Below are positions 52,353 through 56,775 of a stretch of 56,775 bases of DNA, piece after piece (the first letter of the stretch is position 1; each line of letters starts with the position of its first letter). A program made the position numbers and the translations under genes. Source of the stretch: an uncultured Anaerococcus sp. GTDB taxonomy: Bacteria; Bacillota; Clostridia; Tissierellales; Peptoniphilaceae. The notes below the pieces were generated by a model. It made no database searches. It was not told the origin of the DNA and worked only from the letters and a program-made list of their open reading frames with translations. The stretch lies in contig NZ_CALTTY010000009.1 of NCBI RefSeq assembly GCF_943912385.1, positions 1 through 56,775 on the forward strand. The letters are read 5' to 3'.

Positions 52353-53882
52353 ATGTATTCAAAAACAAACACCACATCTCTAATTGGCCTTGAGGGCGAA
52401 TTAGTGGAGGTTGAAAGCGATATAACATCAGGGATGCCAGCCTTTAATATAGTAGGCCTGCCTGATTCATCAATAAAAGAAGCCAAGGACAGGGTGAGGG
52501 TCGCCTTGGTTAACTCATCCTACAAGTTCCCAGCAGGTAGGATTACTATAAACCTATCCCCAGCAGACCTTAAAAAAGAGGGAACTCAGCTAGACTTACC
52601 CATAGCCATATCCCTACTTTGTTCTATGGGTGTCGTAGCAAGGACCTATGACGACTATATCTTCCTGGGCGAACTTTCCCTAGATGGGAGGATTTTACCA
52701 GTAAGGGGAGCACTCGCCATGGTCATATCCATGAGGGAGAAGGGTTTTAAGAAATTTATAATATCAGAAGGCAACAAGGAAGAATGCGCCATCATATCTG
52801 ATATAGAAGTCTTTCCTTTTAATAGGCTCAATGATGTTGTAGGTTTTTTAAATGGAGACTTAAAGAAAGATGCCTACCAGGCAAACCCTGCCTTTTTAAA
52901 TGAAAAAATATCCTATGACCTAGATTTTAAAGACTTAAAAGGCCAAGAAAACCTAAAAAGAGCCCTGCAAATATCTGCAGCAGGCGGCCACAACCTCCTC
53001 ATGGTAGGGCCACCAGGATCAGGCAAGACTTTTTCTGCTAAGCACCTACCAACAATCCTTCCTGACATGAGTTTTGAAGAGAGAGTAGAGGTGACAAAAA
53101 TTTATTCTATCATGGGACTTTTATCAAGCGGTCACCTTGTAAATGAAAGACCCTTTAGGGCTCCCCACCACTCATCAAGCCAGGTCGCCCTAATCGGAGG
53201 GGGTCATTCTGTCCCAAAACCGGGAGAGATAACCCTAGCCCACAGGGGAGTACTCTTTTTGGATGAATTTCCAGAATACCAGAAAAATGTTATAGAAGCC
53301 CTAAGGGAGCCCTTAGAAAATAAGGAAATAAATGTCGCCCGTGCCCAGGCAAGCGTAAAATACCCTTCAGACTTTATCCTAATAGCAGCCATGAATCCTT
53401 GTCCATGTGGCAACTACGGCAACCCCCTTAAGGAATGCACCTGCTCGATTAATGAGATAAGAAGGTATCTAAATAAGATATCTTCACCAATCTTAGATAG
53501 GATTGATATCCATATTGAAATTAAGCCTGTAAAATACGACGACCTAAATGACAAGTCAAGGTCAAAGTCATCTGCAGAGTTAAAAAAAGAAGTGGTAAGG
53601 GCAAGGAAGATCCAGGAAGCAAGGTACAAGGACGAGAGTATCAAGACCAACGCTCTTCTCTCAACCAGGCAGATGAAAAAATACATAAGTCTAAGCCCGG
53701 AGGTTGAAAAAATCGGACAGATGGCCTTTAATAAGTATAATTTTTCGGTAAGAAGCTATAATAAAATTTTAAAAATGGCAAGGACCATAGCAGACCTTGA
53801 ACAAAGTGAAGAAATAACAAGCAAGCACCTTTTAGAAGCTATAAGGTACAGGTCGCTTGATGATAAGTACTGGAGTGTATAA
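52353..53882 (+). CDS. comM: YifB/ComM family Mg-chelatase-like AAA+ ATPase
   Basis: Helicase-like AAA+ ATPase of 509 residues; ComM aids branch migration during transformation. N-terminal ChlI-type domain with PAFNIVGLPDSSIKEAKDRVRVAL and FLGELSLDGRILPVRGALAM. AAA domain with Walker A GPPGSGKTFSAK, LFLDEFPEY (Walker B) and MNPCPCGNYGNP plus CTC, a cysteine cluster. The C-terminal Mg_chelatase_C region ends in RTIADLEQSEEITSKHLLEAIRYR. Its stop overlaps the next ATG. With dprA in the window it hints at competence. Confidence 0.93.
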   Translation: MYSKTNTTSLIGLEGELVEVESDITSGMPAFNIVGLPDSSIKEAKDRVRVALVNSSYKFPAGRITINLSPADLKKEGTQLDLPIAISLLCSMGVVARTYDDYIFLGELSLDGRILPVRGALAMVISMREKGFKKFIISEGNKEECAIISDIEVFPFNRLNDVVGFLNGDLKKDAYQANPAFLNEKISYDLDFKDLKGQENLKRALQISAAGGHNLLMVGPPGSGKTFSAKHLPTILPDMSFEERVEVTKIYSIMGLLSSGHLVNERPFRAPHHSSSQVALIGGGHSVPKPGEITLAHRGVLFLDEFPEYQKNVIEALREPLENKEINVARAQASVKYPSDFILIAAMNPCPCGNYGNPLKECTCSINEIRRYLNKISSPILDRIDIHIEIKPVKYDDLNDKSRSKSSAELKKEVVRARKIQEARYKDESIKTNALLSTRQMKKYISLSPEVEKIGQMAFNKYNFSVRSYNKILKMARTIADLEQSEEITSKHLLEAIRYRSLDDKYWSV

Positions 53883-55057
53883 TGTTAGACCAAAGACAAA
53901 TATTAAGTGATATAGATATTTTTGTAGATAATTTAATAAAAGAAGCCCTAAAAAAGTCAGCCTCAGACATCCATATCCAGCCAGAAGAAGAATTTGGGAA
54001 AATAAGGTTTAGGATAGATGGGAGCCTTACTGATATGATGATGATAAAAAGGGAAAACTTCGACAGGCTTTCTTCAAAGATTAAACTTCTTTGTGGTATG
54101 GATCTGTCCCAGAAAAGAATCCCCCAAGATAAGTCCATGAGCCTTGAGAATTTTCCAGATATTGACTTCAGGGTCTCATCAGTGCCTACCATACTTGGAG
54201 AAAAAATTGTAATAAGGATTTTATCCATAGACTTATTTATGGAAGAAACAAGGCTTAAAGGGTTTTCATCTGATAGTAAAAATAAGTTAGAAAAAGCCAT
54301 TAAGAAAAAATCAGGCATGGTACTTATGACAGGTCCAACAGGGTCTGGCAAGACAAGCTCTCTCTATGGCCTACTTGAAAAGCTCAACACGGAAGAGGTA
54401 AACATCATCACAATCGAAGATCCAGTCGAATACAAGATAGAAAATATAAACCAAATTTCAGTCAATGAGAAAATAGGACTGACTTATCCGGTGATTTTAA
54501 AATCCATCCTCCGCCAAGACCCGGATATAATTATGGTTGGTGAGATTAGAGATAAGGAAACTGCAGAAATTGCAATTAGGGCCGCCATTACTGGCCACTT
54601 AATCCTATCTACTGCCCACACAAAAGACGCTTACTCAGCCCTAATAAGACTAAAGGATCTCGGAGTTGAAGACTATCTAATAAGGTCAGCTGTAAATCTT
54701 CTGGCAGGTCAAAGGCTTGTAAGAAAACTTTGCGACTGCAAAATTCCAGATAGGATGACTGACTTTGAATATGAACTAATGTCAAGGTATATAAAAGTCG
54801 ATAGGGAAAGAAAAATCTTTCGACAAAATGGATGTGAAAAGTGTAACGGTGGCTACAAGGGCCGCCAGGCAGTAGAAGAAGTCATGCCGGTAGATAGTGA
54901 GTTTAAAGATATCTTAAGAAAAAATGGCCTCGAAAGTGACGAAATCAAAGAAAAACTAAAAAGAGATAAGTTCAGGCCAATGATTACAAACGGCCTCATA
55001 GAGGTCCTAGAGGGAGAAACTTCTTTTGAGGAGATACTAGAGGTTCTTGATTATTAA
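53882..55057 (+). CDS. Type II secretion/type IV pilus assembly ATPase (GspE/PilB family)
   Basis: Secretion ATPase of 391 residues. N-terminal SASDIHIQPEEEFGKIRFRIDGSL, Walker A GPTGSGKT at residues 151-158, the Asp box IITIEDPVEY, Walker B DPDIIMVGEIRDKETAEIAIRAAITGHLILSTAHT, and a C-terminal tetracysteine zinc motif (LCDC and GCEKC). The N-terminal MshEN domain of full PilB is missing, giving the ComGA-like short form. Starts at the last base of comM. Pilin and platform genes are not seen; the next gene is an unrelated restriction gene. Confidence 0.9.
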   Translation: MLDQRQILSDIDIFVDNLIKEALKKSASDIHIQPEEEFGKIRFRIDGSLTDMMMIKRENFDRLSSKIKLLCGMDLSQKRIPQDKSMSLENFPDIDFRVSSVPTILGEKIVIRILSIDLFMEETRLKGFSSDSKNKLEKAIKKKSGMVLMTGPTGSGKTSSLYGLLEKLNTEEVNIITIEDPVEYKIENINQISVNEKIGLTYPVILKSILRQDPDIIMVGEIRDKETAEIAIRAAITGHLILSTAHTKDAYSALIRLKDLGVEDYLIRSAVNLLAGQRLVRKLCDCKIPDRMTDFEYELMSRYIKVDRERKIFRQNGCEKCNGGYKGRQAVEEVMPVDSEFKDILRKNGLESDEIKEKLKRDKFRPMITNGLIEVLEGETSFEEILEVLDY

Positions 55058-55102
55058 AAATTAAGAAAAGAATAAATAGAAAAGAAAACCAGGAGGAAAT
55101 AT

Positions 55103-55876
55103 ATGAGTGAAAACCTCTTATCAACGGCAATCTGGGAGGATATGCCCATTGATATATCTAAGGAATCTGACTTTATTTGGTCGATAGCCAACAAGCTAAG
55201 AGGAGTCTACATGCCAGATAAGTATGGCGATGTGATTATTCCAATGACCATAATTAGAAGGTTTGAATGCGTCCTAGAAAAGACAAAGGATGAGGTGGTT
55301 AAAACTTACGAAAAAAACAAGTCTTATCCAGTAAAGGCTATGTACAGAATCTCTGGAAGGAAGTTTTATAATACATCTTCTTACAATTTAGAAGAACTTT
55401 TAAATGACCCAGACCACCTTGCAGCAAATTTCAAATCTTATCTTGAAGGTTTCTCAGCAAATGTGACAGAAATCCTAAATGAACTAGATATAAATACCCA
55501 CATAGAGAAGATGGACAAGGGAAATTGTCTCTTTACTGTAGTCAAGGCCTTCTCAGAACTTGACCTATCAGAAGAAAATTTCGACCCAATGAAAATGGGC
55601 TATATTTTTGAAAACCTAATCGGAAGGTTCTATCAAAACGTAGACGCTGGTCAGTATTACACAGGCCGTGACATTATAAAAATGATGGTAGCAGTCCTCA
55701 CAGCCGAAGGATGCGATGATATTTTTGACGAGGGTAAGGTTATCACAGTCTTAGACCAAGCTGCAGGGTTTCGTGTCATAATAGTGATAGAGGCAAATAG
55801 TTATGTAAATACAAGGAGTTCAAGACTTCTACCAAAGTTTAAAACTCAAAAAATAAATAGTTGGTGTGCTGTTTAG
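55103..55876 (+). pseudogene. hsdM: Type I restriction-modification methyltransferase HsdM, interrupted
   Basis: The N-terminal 220 residues match HsdM: the HsdM_N helical domain (DFIWSIANKLRGVYMPDKYGDVIIPMTIIRRFE), then FDPMKMGYIFENLIGRFYQNVDAGQYYTGRDIIKMMVAVL. Homology stops inside SAM motif I: expected DxAxGTGGM, found LDQAAG followed by FRVIIVIEANSYV, foreign residues that run to a stop at 55876. The junction is at about 55766. The NPPF catalytic motif and the rest of hsdM are absent, and no hsdR or hsdS is seen. GGAGGA precedes the ATG. Confidence 0.9.
55766..55819 (+). repeat. Direct repeat, copy 1, at the hsdM junction
   Basis: At least 54 bp beginning GGGTTTCGTG, identical to 56722-56775. 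Copy 1 starts exactly where HsdM homology ends. The base before each copy differs (A here, T at copy 2). Because it does not encode HsdM-like residues, it belongs to the inserted DNA, not to the target gene. Confidence 0.95.
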
Positions 55877-55933
55877 AGCAGTTATTACAAAAATAAATGT
55901 TGTAAACAGTACATCAGCATAACGGAGAAAAAC

Positions 55934-56209
55934 ATGAGAATAGTTTTGAAAATTATACTTTTTCCTGTATCTATTTTTTTATCAGTGCTAACAGCCTTTA
56001 TAAAATTTGTACACAGCATTGGAACAACAATACTTTATATTTTGATGCTTTTTTGTATCATAGGTGCAATAGCATGTTTTGTTCAAAGAGATACAACAAC
56101 ATGTATACAAGCTTTAATTACTGGTTTCTTGGTTAGTCCATATGGGTTGCAACTATTAGCAGCAGTTGCTATTAGAGTAACTGAGGGAATGAATGAAAGA
56201 ATAAAATAA
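55934..56209 (+). CDS. CD1845 family small membrane protein
   Basis: Protein of 91 residues with two hydrophobic regions. MRIVLKIILFPVSIFLSVLTAF at the start and ALITGFLVSPYGLQLLAAVAI near the end match the CD1845 family pattern (LKI..P, then FLVSPxGL). From memory, this family is encoded in conjugation modules of clostridial integrative conjugative elements such as CTn/Tn1549-like elements. CGGAGAAAAAC precedes the ATG. It lies between the two direct repeats and supports an origin in a conjugative element. Confidence 0.7.
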   Translation: MRIVLKIILFPVSIFLSVLTAFIKFVHSIGTTILYILMLFCIIGAIACFVQRDTTTCIQALITGFLVSPYGLQLLAAVAIRVTEGMNERIK

Positions 56210-56234
56210 ATTAGAATTTGTGGGGGTAATGATT

Positions 56235-56597
56235 ATGAAAAAATTTAACAAGATTAGTGTGGTCTCGTTACTTATTCTGGTCTTTTCATTTATTGTTGTT
56301 AGGTATGCCGTATTCGGAATGCACGGAATGAAACAATTGCCACTTGTGCTATGCTTACTTATCGCTGTAGAGTTGATAGTCCTCTGTTTCACTAAAGTTA
56401 AAATAGTACCTCTTATCTCTGCAATTTCATATTCACTCGGCTTTGCTATTGGGTGTTTGTTCCAAACAAGTGGATTAGATGCTGGCGGTGGAGCAACAAA
56501 TAATCTGTGGATTATTTGGATATGTACCATTTTTGTAATGAACATTATTGCTGTTTTCGCAGAATTGATAAATAGAAAGAAAGCCAAGCAACAGTAA
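56235..56597 (+). CDS. Small membrane protein of unknown function
   Basis: Protein of 120 residues from ATG 56235 (GGGGG at 56222-56226); ATGs at 56229 and 56220 are alternatives. Four hydrophobic segments: VVSLLILVFSFIVVRYAVF, LPLVLCLLIAVELIVLCF, IVPLISAISYSLGFAIGCLF and NLWIIWICTIFVMNIIAVF, with a glycine-rich DAGGGATNN loop before the last and a basic end (NRKKAKQQ). I recognise no family. It follows the CD1845 gene by 25 bases, in the same direction, between the direct repeats. Confidence 0.65.
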   Translation: MKKFNKISVVSLLILVFSFIVVRYAVFGMHGMKQLPLVLCLLIAVELIVLCFTKVKIVPLISAISYSLGFAIGCLFQTSGLDAGGGATNNLWIIWICTIFVMNIIAVFAELINRKKAKQQ

Positions 56598-56607
56598 TTT
56601 TGCGTTC

Positions 56608-56661
56608 GTGTGATTGTTAGAACAGTCTAATAAATCCCAGTTTTTAGCACTAACAATCCAC
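56608..56661 (+). repeat. Inverted repeat downstream of the small membrane-protein genes
   Basis: GTGTGATTGTTAG (56608-56620) and CTAACAATCCAC (56650-56661) are complementary except for one extra base, enclosing 29 bases. No T-run follows, so it is not a standard terminator. The stretch 56598-56775 has no gene: it holds this hairpin and the second direct repeat. Confidence 0.75.
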
Positions 56662-56721
56662 CTAAATAGATTTAAGATATAGTGTCTGTAAGCATTGATA
56701 TTACTTTATAATTTCTCACCT

Positions 56722-56775
56722 GGGTTTCGTGTCATAATAGTGATAGAGGCAAATAGTTATGTAAATACAAGGAGT
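56722..56775 (+). repeat. Direct repeat, copy 2, at the window end
   Basis: Identical over all 54 bases to 55766-55819 and cut by the end of the window, so its true length is unknown. The distance between copies is 956 bp. Confidence 0.95.

Noticed and set aside
55766..56775. Integron cassette with attC site
   Set aside because: The inverted repeat at 56608-56661 has GTTAG on the left and CTAAC on the right, the reverse of attC core order, and the RYYYAAC and GTTRRRY consensus is not met. No integron integrase is seen.
1..56775. CRISPR array
   Set aside because: No set of short regularly spaced repeats was seen; the only long direct repeat has two copies 956 bp apart.

Overview
The window is an AT-rich, gene-dense chromosomal segment from a low-GC Gram-positive bacterium. 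Supporting signs are three T-box leaders, GG-rich ribosome binding sites with some TTG and GTG starts, lipoprotein signal peptides, DnaD/DnaI-type replication genes next to dnaB, and the Bacillus-like orders rbgA-rnhB-(yraN)-dprA-topA and yybS-gdpP-rplI-dnaB. Protein style and the anaerobic gene set (nrfA, no oxygen respiration genes) make an anaerobic coccus of the Anaerococcus/Peptoniphilus type likely. That taxonomic call is inference from memory, not a database match.

Layout. 1-1010: broken 3' end of an ABC exporter and a decayed IS3-family remnant. 1058-4981 (minus): ferric-siderophore ABC importer under a Fur-box promoter. 5086-10035: rbgA, rnhB, yraN, dprA, topA. 10061-12031 (minus): GntR regulator with an ABC-2 transporter and a palindromic operator. 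12082-15233: mscL with a zinc-ribbon tail, a Nudix hydrolase, a degenerate ANT(6)-like protein and a D,D-carboxypeptidase. 15256-15831: tRNA-Arg and tadA. 16027-21019: tightly overlapping genes for a 2-hydroxyacid dehydrogenase, uridine kinase, glycogen branching enzyme, a UPF0158-like protein and an ApbE lipoprotein. 21087-25463: sugar transferase, DUF1846 protein and a large metallophosphoesterase.

25593-32665 is an accessory metabolic block. A T-box leader that I read as cysteine-specific precedes a NitT/TauT-type ABC importer whose permease has an in-frame stop. A lipoprotein pentaheme nitrite reductase NrfA follows, with its cytochrome c assembly pair ResB (frameshifted) and CcsA. 32673-40891 is the housekeeping run: membrane protein, yybS, gdpP, rplI, dnaB, GNAT, dnaD, dnaI, NAD(P)HX epimerase. 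41023-50010 holds tRNA-Val, an OatA-like acyltransferase, serS behind a serine T-box, a MetE-like methyltransferase behind a methionine T-box, then 5-FTHF cyclo-ligase, a YihY protein and an S9 peptidase. 50181-55057 holds hpf, a phospholipase D-like protein, comM/yifB and a PilB/GspE ATPase.

The most unusual spot is 55103-56775. A type I restriction hsdM gene is cut exactly at its SAM-binding motif I by foreign DNA. This DNA starts with a sequence of at least 54 bp that recurs identically 956 bp later, where the window ends. Between the copies are two small membrane-protein genes, one of the CD1845 family known from integrative conjugative elements. It looks like the edge of an integrated element, or a tandem or circular junction of one, but the window ends before this can be settled. 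No CRISPR array, rRNA or complete mobile element is visible.
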